Below, piece by piece: positions 7,505 through 14,603 of a DNA stretch of 17,627 bases (its first letter is position 1; each line of letters begins with the position of its first letter). Source of the DNA: an uncultured Prevotella sp. GTDB taxonomy: Bacteria; Bacteroidota; Bacteroidia; Bacteroidales; Bacteroidaceae. The notes under the pieces are model-generated. The model ran no database searches, was not told the origin of the DNA, and saw only the letters and a list, made by a program, of their open reading frames with translations. The translations under genes and the position numbers were made by a program. The DNA is taken from contig CAJLYG010000043.1 of assembly GCA_905210845.1 (NCBI GenBank), positions 1-17,627 on the forward strand. Direction: 5' to 3'.

Positions 7505-9388
7505 TTATTTTTTTCTTGGTTTACGGCGTGCCCATCCTTCTTCACTGAAATCAGGTTCCTCGCCTTTCAACTTAAACGGCTTTCCCTTGATCAGATCGCG
7601 CCAATCGCCTTGATCTGCATGGCTTGATTGAGATTTACTGCCTGAATTGGCCTTTCTCTTTGAGGTATTCCCTTTCCGGTCATCTACATACCGGTCGCCT
7701 CGTTCCGTTTTGCCACTACGGTTAGCACGCCTTCCACTCTCTTTTCCGTGTCCTGCCTCATCAGCCTCATTGCAACGAACTTCCCGTCCTTTATAGGTTG
7801 TCCCATTCAGAGCCCTCATTACTTTAGGCGCATCCTCTTCAGGGACCTCTATATAAGAGAACTTGCTGAGCAGGTCGATATGACCTACTTCCTGATGGCC
7901 CCGGACATGCTTATTGAGATATTGCATGATCTCACCCGGGTAGAAGCCATCCGCTTTACCCAAATTGATAAACAATCGCTTATAGCCAGCCTCTGCCTCA
8001 TGCTTCCGTCGCCCATTAGATACTTTCCCTTTGGGGCTTTCCTTCTTAGTACGCCCAGAAACAGGCTTCTCGATTTCCGGTGCATTGGCATAATACTGTA
8101 GGAACCTACCGAAGGTCATGCTAACAATCTTCTTGATGATATCTTCCTTGTCCACATATTCGAACTGCCGCATGATATCCTGCATGTACGGTGCGATCTG
8201 CTCTTCGTCCACATCTACCTTCATGATCTCGTCCATCACCTTATAGAGTTGCTTTGTACAGATCTCCTGAGGCGTAGGCAAGTTTCCATCAATGAAATCC
8301 TTCCCGATTTCCTTTTCAATAGCCCGGATCTTATATTTCTCACGTGTATGGATGATCGCAATAGACGTCCCCTTCTTCCCGGCACGCCCTGTTCGTCCAG
8401 AACGATGGGTATAGCTTTCAATATCATCTGGAAGGCCATAATTGATAACATGGGTAAGGTCATCCACGTCCAATCCCCTGGCAGCGACATCCGTTGCCAC
8501 TAACAATTGGGTCAGATGCTGACGGAATTTTTGCATGGTCAAGTCACGTTGCTGCTGAGAAAGGTCGCCATGCAAAGCCTCGGCATTATAGCCATCCTTA
8601 ATCAACTTATCAGCGATTTCCTGGGTCTCTATCTTTGTACGGCAGAAAATGATTGCATAGATCCTAGGGTAATAGTCAACGATTCGCTTTAAAGCCAAAT
8701 ATTTATCCTTGGCATTGACGAGATAATAAATATGGTTGACGTTTTCAGCCCCTTCATTTCGGCTTCCTACGACGATTTCCTTATAATCGTGGAGATAGCT
8801 CACGGCAATTTTCTCAATATCCTTGCTCATGGTAGCCGAGAACAGAAGGGTATTATGCTCACTGGTCAGCCCCTCAAAGATTTCGTTGATACTATCCGAG
8901 AAGCCCATATTCAACATTTCATCAGCCTCATCAAGCACCACATTATTCACAGCGCCCAGTTGCGCCACGCCACGATGCATCAAGTCAATCAACCGTCCCG
9001 GTGTAGCCACGATGATCTGAACACCATGCTTAAGGGTACGGATCTGCGTCTCGATAGAAGCCCCACCATAAACGGGGACGATATGCATTCCCTCAATATA
9101 CTTTGCAAAATCGTTGAGATCATCAGCGATCTGCAGGCAGAGTTCACGGGTAGGACTCAAGATGAGAGCCTGAGTTGCTTTTTGAGAAGGATCTACCTTC
9201 TGTAAGATAGGGATACCAAACGCAGCCGTCTTCCCCGTACCCGTCTGCGCCAATGCAATTACATCATTTCCTTCACCAAGTAAATACGGGATTACTTCTT
9301 CCTGAACGGGCATAGGCTGTTCAAAGCCCAGCTCCGTAATAGCGCGGCGAATCTCTTCGCTCACGCCTAATTCTTCAAATGTCTTCAA
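7505..9388 (-). CDS. DEAD-box RNA helicase, DeaD/CsdA type
   Basis: An ATP-dependent RNA helicase for ribosome assembly, mRNA decay or cold adaptation. All core motifs are visible: Q motif (phenylalanine 4 to about residue 29), motif I AQTGTGKT 47-54, Ia PTREL 79-83, Ib TPGR 129-132, II DEAD 153-156, III SAT 184-186, V ARGLD 303-307, VI HRSGRTGRAG 328-337. After the two RecA domains there is a helical dimerisation-like stretch (about 365-435), then a DbpA/CsdA-type RNA-binding fold (468-542; 'YKRLFINLGKADGFYPGEI') and a disordered, Lys/Arg/Ser-rich tail of about 85 residues. The domain order matches E. coli CsdA (629 residues). It heads a leftward operon with the aminopeptidase. Confidence 0.95.
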   Translation of the reverse strand: MKTFEELGVSEEIRRAITELGFEQPMPVQEEVIPYLLGEGNDVIALAQTGTGKTAAFGIPILQKVDPSQKATQALILSPTRELCLQIADDLNDFAKYIEGMHIVPVYGGASIETQIRTLKHGVQIIVATPGRLIDLMHRGVAQLGAVNNVVLDEADEMLNMGFSDSINEIFEGLTSEHNTLLFSATMSKDIEKIAVSYLHDYKEIVVGSRNEGAENVNHIYYLVNAKDKYLALKRIVDYYPRIYAIIFCRTKIETQEIADKLIKDGYNAEALHGDLSQQQRDLTMQKFRQHLTQLLVATDVAARGLDVDDLTHVINYGLPDDIESYTHRSGRTGRAGKKGTSIAIIHTREKYKIRAIEKEIGKDFIDGNLPTPQEICTKQLYKVMDEIMKVDVDEEQIAPYMQDIMRQFEYVDKEDIIKKIVSMTFGRFLQYYANAPEIEKPVSGRTKKESPKGKVSNGRRKHEAEAGYKRLFINLGKADGFYPGEIMQYLNKHVRGHQEVGHIDLLSKFSYIEVPEEDAPKVMRALNGTTYKGREVRCNEADEAGHGKESGRRANRSGKTERGDRYVDDRKGNTSKRKANSGSKSQSSHADQGDWRDLIKGKPFKLKGEEPDFSEEGWARRKPRKK

Positions 9389-9412
9389 ATAGTGTATTTA
9401 TAAATTCGAGTG

Positions 9413-9420
9413 CAAAGGTA
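9413..9420 (-). promoter_or_regulatory. -7 box of the helicase promoter
   Basis: TACCTTTG reading leftward, a perfect TAnnTTTG match about 25 nt before the helicase ATG. The expected -33 element is poor (TTC at about the right distance). It sits in the same sequence context (CTACCTTTGCA) as the ahpC -7 box. Confidence 0.55.
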
Positions 9421-9458
9421 GTGAAAATTAATGAGTTACAGAATTTTAGCATTATTTA

Positions 9459-9490
9459 TTTTGTATTTTTAGCGAAAACCTCTATCTTTA
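9459..9490 (+). promoter_or_regulatory. Promoter of the LOG-family gene
   Basis: TTTTG (9459-9463) and TATCTTTA (9483-9490), 19 nt apart; the -7 box has one mismatch to TAnnTTTG. It would give a leader of about 20 nt before the ATG at 9516. Confidence 0.5.
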
Positions 9491-9515
9491 TGCCTTCAAA
9501 AGAAATGACATTGAT

Positions 9516-10046
9516 ATGAAAATAGCAATCTTTTGTTCTGCCAACGACCAGATTGTCCCTACCTATCTCAAGGCGACCACAGAGTTAGGCTATTGGATGG
9601 CAAAGAACGGTCATACCTTAGTATATGGTGGATGTAATTCCGGATTGATGGAATGTATTGGGAAAGCCGTACATGAAGCCGGCGGCATGACAATTGGGGT
9701 TATTCCATCCCTTGTAGAAAAAGGAGGCAGGATCTCTGACTTCGTAGATGTCAAGATCCTATGTGACAATCTCAGTGACAGAAAAGACTTGATGGAAAGT
9801 CACAGCGACATTGCCATTGCACTACCCGGAGGCATCGGCACGTTGGATGAGATTTTCACCTTGGCATCTTCCAACACGATTGGATATCATCACAAAAAGG
9901 TTATCCTTTATAACATAAAAGGATGCTGGGACTCCCTCATTGACCTACTTGATGAGCTACAGAACCGCGGAATGATTCGGGGCGACTACCATCAACAAAT
10001 AGGAATCGCCACGAACCTTGAACAACTCCAACAGCTTTTAGGCTAA
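9516..10046 (+). CDS. LOG family protein (TIGR00730 type), nucleoside-monophosphate phosphoribohydrolase
   Basis: LOG-family enzymes cleave the N-glycosidic bond of cytokinin riboside 5'-monophosphate or AMP; in bacteria the physiological substrate is often unclear. The 176-residue Rossmann-like protein shows both signature motifs: 'GGCNSGLM' at 38-45 (family GGGxxGLM) and 'PGGIGTLDE' at 104-112 (family PGGxGTxxE), plus Arg89-Lys90 in 'LSDRKDLM'. The ATG is placed by the conserved start 'MKIAIFCSAN', the first beta strand. It is transcribed away from the helicase and its stop overlaps the convergent symporter's stop by 4 bp (10043-10046). It is often annotated as lysine decarboxylase in old databases, which is not supported. 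Confidence 0.93.
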   Translation: MKIAIFCSANDQIVPTYLKATTELGYWMAKNGHTLVYGGCNSGLMECIGKAVHEAGGMTIGVIPSLVEKGGRISDFVDVKILCDNLSDRKDLMESHSDIAIALPGGIGTLDEIFTLASSNTIGYHHKKVILYNIKGCWDSLIDLLDELQNRGMIRGDYHQQIGIATNLEQLQQLLG

Positions 10047-11251
10047 GCATCCATCACGTCTTCTCCCACAGGAACAGGCTCAGCCTTTTCTGTCTTATTT
10101 CCCTTGAACATCTTGTCAACGACCAATGCAATTGCCCCATCTCCCGTTACATTGCAGGCCGTACCAAAACTGTCCATGGCAATGTAAAGGGCAATCATCA
10201 ATGCCTGTGCATCCGCATCAAAGCCGAGAATAGAAGCCAAAGGTCCCAAAGCTGCCATAATAGCGCCCCCAGGGACACCAGGTCCTGCCACCATGCAAAT
10301 GCCCAACATCAAGATGAAATTCATGAACAAGCCGAAGTCATGGGGTAAGCCGTTGAGCAAGCAAATGGTCAGGGCACAAGCCGTGATCTTCATCGCACTG
10401 CCCGACATGTGAATGGTCGCACAGAGAGGAATCGTAAACCCAGCAATACCCTTACTAACCCCATTCTTCTCTGTTTGCTTTAGGGTTACAGGGATCGTTG
10501 CCGCAGAGGAAGAGGTGCCTAAGGCCGTCATATAAGCTGGCAGCATGGTCCATAACAGACGGAAAGGATTCTTCTTGACCACTCCTCCCGCTATACAGAA
10601 CTGATAAATGAGAATCACGACATGCAAGACAACAATGACACAAATAATCTTCGCAAAGACGAGAAGGATATGATAAACCTGTCCAGACATTGTCATAGAA
10701 AGGAAGATGCCGAAGATATACAGAGGCAGTAAAGGAATGAGTACCTTCTCAATTGTCTTGGTGATCGCCACCTGAAACTCGTCAAAAACGCCCTTTAACT
10801 TCACCAACCGACAATTGGCGATACACAATCCTACGATGAAAGAAAATACTAATGCAGACATTACCTCCACCATAGCCGGGATCTCAACCGTAAAATAAGG
10901 AGAAATATCCTCCGGTTTCGTTACCTGCTCCGCAGAGGTAGACGCGACCATATCCGGAAATAGCCAAGAACCGGTCCCATAAGACAAGAGTCCAGCAAAC
11001 ACAGTATCCACATATGCAATAACAACCGTCACAAGCAACAACTTACCCGCTCCACTGCCGATATCAGCAATGGCAGGCGTCACCAGTCCGATAATGATCA
11101 ACGGGACCAAGAAGCCTAACAGCTGGCTAAACAGTGCATTAAACGTAACGAAGACACGTACCCATGGCATAGTCAGTACATTGCCCAAGAGTACTCCAAG
11201 GATAATCGCAACAATTATCCTTGGCAGTAAACCGAACCTTACTCTTTTCAT
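10043..11251 (-). CDS. Dicarboxylate/amino acid:cation symporter family (DAACS/SDF) protein
   Basis: A polytopic inner-membrane secondary transporter of 402 residues with the DAACS repeat architecture. Visible landmarks: hairpin-1 serine motif 'GTSSSAAT' at 245-252, TM7 region 'HMSGSAMKI' 281-289 (where aspartate/glutamate carriers have NMDGT), hairpin-2 'AGPGVPGGAI' 322-331, and the TM8 signature 'DSFGTACNVTGD' 360-371. The Arg that binds the acidic side chain in GltPh-type carriers (DxxRT) is Gly363 here, while Asp360, Asn367 and Asp371 are kept. Neutral or hydroxyl amino acids, or another small carboxylate, are therefore likelier than Asp/Glu. It lies 32 bp downstream of the flavodiiron gene and may have its own promoter inside that gene's end. 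Confidence 0.9.
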   Translation of the reverse strand: MKRVRFGLLPRIIVAIILGVLLGNVLTMPWVRVFVTFNALFSQLLGFLVPLIIIGLVTPAIADIGSGAGKLLLVTVVIAYVDTVFAGLLSYGTGSWLFPDMVASTSAEQVTKPEDISPYFTVEIPAMVEVMSALVFSFIVGLCIANCRLVKLKGVFDEFQVAITKTIEKVLIPLLPLYIFGIFLSMTMSGQVYHILLVFAKIICVIVVLHVVILIYQFCIAGGVVKKNPFRLLWTMLPAYMTALGTSSSAATIPVTLKQTEKNGVSKGIAGFTIPLCATIHMSGSAMKITACALTICLLNGLPHDFGLFMNFILMLGICMVAGPGVPGGAIMAALGPLASILGFDADAQALMIALYIAMDSFGTACNVTGDGAIALVVDKMFKGNKTEKAEPVPVGEDVMDA

Positions 11252-11267
11252 GCTTAGATTATTAAAT

Positions 11268-11299
11268 TAAATATAACGAAACCTTATTCTCGCAGCAAA
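11268..11299 (-). promoter_or_regulatory. Possible internal promoter for the symporter
   Basis: Reading leftward, TTTG (11299-11296), then exactly 20 nt, then TATATTTA (11275-11268), one mismatch to TAnnTTTG. The -33 element is in the last codons of the flavodiiron gene. The resulting leader would be only about 10-15 nt. Confidence 0.4.
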
Positions 11300-12471
11300 C
11301 GCTCAGCCATAGCTCTCCCCAATGCCTCGCACTGAACTTTGGTCTCAGGAGTGAGTGCCTGTTTCATCTCTACAGGAGTACCCACTGCCTCGAAATGCAA
11401 ACGAGTATCATTCCATTCCTGGATCTTCGCAACAGCCTTGCTTGCCCATCCATAGCTTCCAAACCAACCAAGGAGATGGTTCTTGATATCCTTATTCGCC
11501 ACTTCTGCCAACAACACATCCATCTCGTGATAAAGGCCTGTATTATAAGTAGGTGCGCCGACAATGAGTCCTTGATAGCGGAAGATATCACGAAGGATAT
11601 AAGAGTGGTGGGTCTTGGATACATTATACATTTTAATATCCTTTACGCCTGCCTGGCTTGCCGCACGGGCAATTACCTCCGCCATACGTTCCGTATTGCC
11701 ATACATAGTACCATAGCAGATGACCAATCCAGGATCCGTTTCATATTTACTCATCTTGTCGTACATGCCGATTACCTTTTGGACATGGTCATGCCATACC
11801 GGTCCATGAGTAGAGCAAATATAATCGAGGTCGACACCAGCAAGCTTCTTCAGCGCATTCTGTACGGGAATGCCATATTTGCCAACAATATTACTATAAT
11901 AGCGAATCATATCCAACCAATAATCATCACTATTGATCTCGCTATCAATGATCCCTCCATTCAAGGCGCCAAAGCAGCCAAAGGCATCCATCGAGAAGAG
12001 CACACGATGTGTCACATCCAATGTCATCATCGTCTCAGGCCAGTGCACCATAGGCGTAAGGAAGAAGTTCAAGGTATGATGCCCAAGTTCAAGGGTATCC
12101 CCGTTCTTCACCTCAATCTCTTGATCTTTCACGCCATAGAAGCCCTCCATCATACTGAAGGTCTTCTTATTTCCGATCACCTGAATGTTCGGATAATATT
12201 TCCTGATCAAGGAAATAGATCCACTATGATCTGGCTCCATGTGGTTGATGACCAGATAGTCAATAGGACGATCACCAATCACCTCATAGATATTCTCCAA
12301 GAACTGGGTGAAAAAATCAACTTGCACGGTATCTATCAGGCAAACCTTATCATCATCGATCAGATAAGAATTATAAGAAATACCATCCGGCAATGGCCAC
12401 AATCCCTCAAACAGGCTCTTGTTACGGTCATTTACGCCCACATAGTAGATTTTGTTTGTAATTTCGATCAT
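11284..12471 (-). CDS. Class A flavodiiron protein (O2/NO reductase, FprA type)
   Basis: This soluble enzyme reduces O2 to water and/or NO to N2O and protects anaerobes. The 395 residues make two domains. The metallo-beta-lactamase-like domain (1-245) keeps all diiron ligands: His77, Glu79, Asp81, His82 ('NHMEPDHSGS'), His143 ('MVHWPE'), Asp162 ('FSMDAFG') and His222 ('STHGPVW'). The flavodoxin domain (about 248-395) starts 'VICYGTMYGNTERMAE', the FMN phosphate loop. No C-terminal rubredoxin or flavin reductase module is present, which defines class A; the electron donor must be encoded elsewhere. It starts 10 bp after the pfkB stop in the same direction. Role fits with ahpCF in the same window as oxygen/peroxide defence. 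Confidence 0.95.
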   Translation of the reverse strand: MIEITNKIYYVGVNDRNKSLFEGLWPLPDGISYNSYLIDDDKVCLIDTVQVDFFTQFLENIYEVIGDRPIDYLVINHMEPDHSGSISLIRKYYPNIQVIGNKKTFSMMEGFYGVKDQEIEVKNGDTLELGHHTLNFFLTPMVHWPETMMTLDVTHRVLFSMDAFGCFGALNGGIIDSEINSDDYWLDMIRYYSNIVGKYGIPVQNALKKLAGVDLDYICSTHGPVWHDHVQKVIGMYDKMSKYETDPGLVICYGTMYGNTERMAEVIARAASQAGVKDIKMYNVSKTHHSYILRDIFRYQGLIVGAPTYNTGLYHEMDVLLAEVANKDIKNHLLGWFGSYGWASKAVAKIQEWNDTRLHFEAVGTPVEMKQALTPETKVQCEALGRAMAERLLRE

Positions 12472-12481
12472 AACGTATATC

Positions 12482-13378
12482 TTATTTATTGAATTCTTCT
12501 TTCATTTTTTCTCCGAACTCTGGGGAGATATAATTATAAATACTCTTACAGCACTCGGAGGAGAACATTAAGGCACAATGCATCACATGATCCCATTGCT
12601 CTGGCGTAAGCCCCCGTTCTATCGTATCGCGAGTAATATTGTATTTCAGGAGTCCATAGATAAAACCTGCATTGAAGTTGTCGCCTGCACCAATGGTGCT
12701 GACCGTATCCGTAGCCAGCACAGGATATTCTTTATAAAAGCTGCCATCTGCCCTCAATACTACGGGTTTCGCTCCGTTAGTATAGATAAACTTCTTGCAA
12801 TAGAATGAGATTTCGGCATTATAGACCTTATTAGGATCATCCATCTTATACAATACGTCAAAGTCCTCCCTGCTGCCACGAACTATGTCCGCATATTCAA
12901 AGTTCTCAAGGAGGTTTGGGGTGATTTTCATGACCTCATTCCGATGGGCAGACCGGAAGTTAACATCATAATAAATGATTGCCCCATGGTTGCGTGCATA
13001 TTCCAGCAATCCCGTCATCTGGGGACGGATCACCGGATTGACAGCATAATAAGAACCGAAAATCACAATGTCATCCTTTGCAATATCTGGATAAACGAAG
13101 TCCAATTGATCATGAGGATGGTCCTTATAGAAGATATACTCTGCGTCATTGTTATCATCCAGGAAAGCAAGTGAAATTGGAGACTTACTTTCGTGGAAGA
13201 TATTGACATTATCCGCATTAACCCCATTCTCTTTCAGGAATCCAATCACGTACCTGCCCACACGGTCATTGCCTGCCTCACTAATGAAAGTGGTGTGAAT
13301 GCCAGAACGACCCAATGAGATGATCCCATTAAATGTGGTCTGGTTGGGGACGTGACAAGGACGAGGATGAATTGTCAT
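12482..13378 (-). CDS. PfkB family carbohydrate kinase, 5'-truncated
   Basis: A ribokinase-fold sugar kinase (fructokinase-like by general similarity). From 'TFNGIISLGRSG' (residue 15 on) it reads as a normal family member, with 'SPISLAFLDD' near 66-75, 'YYDVNFR' 136-142, 'DIVRGSREDF' 164-173, and the ATP/catalytic signature 'DTVSTIGAGDNFNAGF' 224-239 with catalytic Asp233. The beginning is wrong: family members start with a strand plus substrate motif of the type 'IGIGE..LD' and reach a glycine pair ahead of xxFNG after about 35 residues. Here only 14 residues ('MTIHPRPCHVPNQT') precede it, with Asn-Gln in place of the Gly-Gly, and a stop codon lies 5 codons upstream. It is probably non-functional or altered as a kinase. 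The downstream genes have lost this operon's original promoter. Confidence 0.75.
   Translation of the reverse strand: MTIHPRPCHVPNQTTFNGIISLGRSGIHTTFISEAGNDRVGRYVIGFLKENGVNADNVNIFHESKSPISLAFLDDNNDAEYIFYKDHPHDQLDFVYPDIAKDDIVIFGSYYAVNPVIRPQMTGLLEYARNHGAIIYYDVNFRSAHRNEVMKITPNLLENFEYADIVRGSREDFDVLYKMDDPNKVYNAEISFYCKKFIYTNGAKPVVLRADGSFYKEYPVLATDTVSTIGAGDNFNAGFIYGLLKYNITRDTIERGLTPEQWDHVMHCALMFSSECCKSIYNYISPEFGEKMKEEFNK
13335..13378. other. Junction between chromosomal pfkB and accessory DNA
   Basis: Homology to PfkB kinases stops around codons 11-15 of the gene (about 13334-13348), and sequence to the right reads differently: a rightward open frame and then mobile-type genes. No target duplication or terminal inverted repeat could be recognised without the other end, so the exact breakpoint is approximate. 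Confidence 0.45.
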
Positions 13379-13449
13379 GGGCGCATCGCTGCGCTATAAT
13401 GGCTAATCGTCTGTGCAGACCTCGCAAGAAGCAAGGATATGGCAGATAA
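13337..13449 (+). pseudogene. Possible 3' remnant of a mobilization-type gene
   Basis: A rightward frame opens just after a stop at the junction and runs to TAA at 13447-13449, antisense to the odd 5' end of pfkB. The peptide is charged and Arg/Trp-rich: 'GRDKDEDELSWAHRCAIMA' then 'NRLCRPRKKQGYGR'. It ends 29 bp before the next rightward gene, as in an operon. The basic C-terminus would suit a relaxase or DNA-binding mobilization protein, but I cannot identify a family, and an open frame of about 37 codons can arise by chance. Confidence 0.3.
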
Positions 13450-13478
13450 CCGAATGTTCAACCAACAGCACTGACATT

Positions 13479-14033
13479 ATGCCAATAGGTAAAAGTAAAA
13501 TCTCGGATATGGATTTCGGTTCTTTCGAGAATACGATTGACAAAAACATTGAAACGGACAAGACTTCGGACAAATTCGACCAACAACTGCAAGCCTACAA
13601 GGATGCCAGTAATACATTGACTTCGGCAAAATCAGAACTTAAAATAGCAGCAACTTCTTTACAGGAAGCCAAGGACAACTTGGTTAAAGCCACCGATAAA
13701 GCGGACGCTGTTACAAAAGCCATTGATAGCTTTATTGCCAAAGTGAGAGATATAAAAATCAAGGCTAAAGTTGATGATGCCGACATTGAGAAACTGACAG
13801 ATGCCAGAAAGAAACTCATTGGCGATGAGTCCAAGCTTCTTGAAGACCACAGAAAGGAGAACAAGGATATTCTCACTCGCCATTTCTATGATATGTCTAA
13901 TATGATGTCAAGGAATGAAGGTGTGTGGTTGTCGAATGGTTGGGTAAAGACTTTGCTTTGGATATTCTTACCATGCTTCCTTTATACGGTCATTTCGATT
14001 GTCTATTTTGTAGCATCATACATAGACAAGTAA
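13479..14033 (+). CDS. Unknown coiled-coil protein with C-terminal membrane anchor
   Basis: I do not recognise this 184-residue protein. Residues 1-30 are polar ('MPIGKSKISDMDFGSF'). About 30-135 is strongly helical, Lys/Glu/Asp/Ala-rich and very likely coiled coil (for example 'SELKIAATSLQEAKDNL'). An 'NMMSRNEGVWLSNGW' linker follows, then one hydrophobic segment at about 158-180 ('LLWIFLPCFLYTVISIVYFV') and a short 'ASYIDK' end. This is a tail-anchor-like layout with the coil in the cytoplasm. I chose ATG 13479 because it follows the end of the preceding frame at 13449; a GTG at 13413 in the same frame would add 22 residues of non-helical sequence. It has its own terminator. Proteins of this layout occur beside mobilization genes in Bacteroides elements as I recall, but that link is an inference. 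Confidence 0.75.
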   Translation: MPIGKSKISDMDFGSFENTIDKNIETDKTSDKFDQQLQAYKDASNTLTSAKSELKIAATSLQEAKDNLVKATDKADAVTKAIDSFIAKVRDIKIKAKVDDADIEKLTDARKKLIGDESKLLEDHRKENKDILTRHFYDMSNMMSRNEGVWLSNGWVKTLLWIFLPCFLYTVISIVYFVASYIDK

Positions 14034-14038
14034 GCTGA

Positions 14039-14073
14039 GGATGGGGTGATTTGAAATCACCTCATCCCATTTT
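14039..14073 (+). terminator. Intrinsic terminator of the coiled-coil gene
   Basis: Inverted repeat with left arm GGATGGGGTGATTT (14039-14052) and right arm AAATCACCTCATCC (14054-14067), one G-T wobble and a tight AT-rich apex, followed by CATTTT. It begins 6 bp after the stop codon at 14031-14033. Confidence 0.8.
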
Positions 14074-14078
14074 GGCTT

Positions 14079-14431
14079 TCAATTCTTATCATCGTCAAAT
14101 GGTAAAGAAGAATTGAATTTATCAAAGTCAGAGCTGAATAATTTGTCTTGTATCACACGGTACTTCTCAAACTATGACTCTGCAAAGCTCTTGGAAAATT
14201 CAGCAGAAACCTTTCCTGCATCATGTAATACGGCATCACCTCCAGCTTCAAGAATAATATCAATACGTTTAGCCCAATCTTCCATTGTCATGGATAACCA
14301 ACAGAAATAATTGCGTCAAGATTGTAGAACTTTGTCATGTAGTTCTTACCATCTGCAGCAGTTGCCGAGTTTTTCTCGGTAACTGAATCTTCAACAAGTT
14401 CTCCGCTCTTGAAAATGTTCTTCAGATGCAA
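14079..14431 (-). pseudogene. rhuM-family (virulence RhuM) pseudogene with internal deletion
   Basis: Reading leftward, bases 14431-14294 encode a RhuM-like N-terminal segment: 'HLKNIFKSGELVEDS' to 'KFYNLDAIISVGY'. Bases 14291-14079 encode the family's C-terminal end in another frame: 'MTMEDWAKRIDIILEAGG', 'FEKYRVIQDKLFSSDF', ending 'FDDDKN' and TGA at 14081-14079. In intact relatives these two parts are separated by well over 100 residues, so the middle has been deleted at about 14289-14293 with a frame change. A TAG at 14174-14172 replaces the Glu codon expected in 'ES-E-FEKYR', and the 5' end (before HLKN) is also missing. RhuM proteins are of unclear function, often beside restriction or mobile loci. 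The gene is certainly dead; the family call rests on recalled similarity. Confidence 0.75.
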
Positions 14432-14589
14432 TCTTCTCTCTTTTGGTTTGCCGTCTTAGGCTTCTATTTTATATCACCGAATATTGCCATTGTATATAAC
14501 AGTTTATCAGGGTAGATAGAATTCTCATCGCCATTGCCAGAATGAGGGGGGTACGTCTGCTCCCCCTCAACCTGTGGCTGTGAATTAAT
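14422..14589 (-). pseudogene. Start-less coding fragment of unknown origin
   Basis: Between the MFS stop and the rhuM wreck, a leftward frame reads 'QPQVEGEQTYPPHSGNGDEN', then 'SIYPDKLLYTMAIFGDIK', a TAG at 14466-14464, and then 'KPKTANQKRED'. The composition looks like real protein (no low complexity, balanced residues), but there is no upstream start: a TGA lies at 14592-14590. It is probably an interior or C-terminal piece of a gene lost in the same rearrangement that broke rhuM. I cannot name the family. Confidence 0.35.
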
Positions 14590-14603
14590 TCAGCAGACAC
14601 TAT

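Noticed and set aside
9516..10046. Lysine decarboxylase annotation for the LOG-family protein
   Set aside because: No pyridoxal-phosphate fold or motif; the PGGxGTxxE motif defines LOG phosphoribohydrolases.
11395..12492. 365-codon rightward ORF opposite the flavodiiron gene
   Set aside because: Fully antisense to a gene with all diiron and FMN motifs; the Ile/His-rich peptide is typical of a shadow frame.
13381..13395. GCGCA/TGCGC small palindrome as a recombination core site
   Set aside because: A 5-bp stem with no matching second copy elsewhere in the window; insufficient to call an attachment site.
14113..14310. 65-codon rightward ORF in the rhuM region
   Set aside because: The opposite strand gives recognisable RhuM-like segments; this frame is its shadow.
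14544..14568. GAGGGGG/CCCCCTC inverted repeat as terminator of the SMR-MFS operon
   Set aside because: No T-tract follows in the leftward direction and the bases fall in a protein-like leftward frame, so the symmetry may be incidental.
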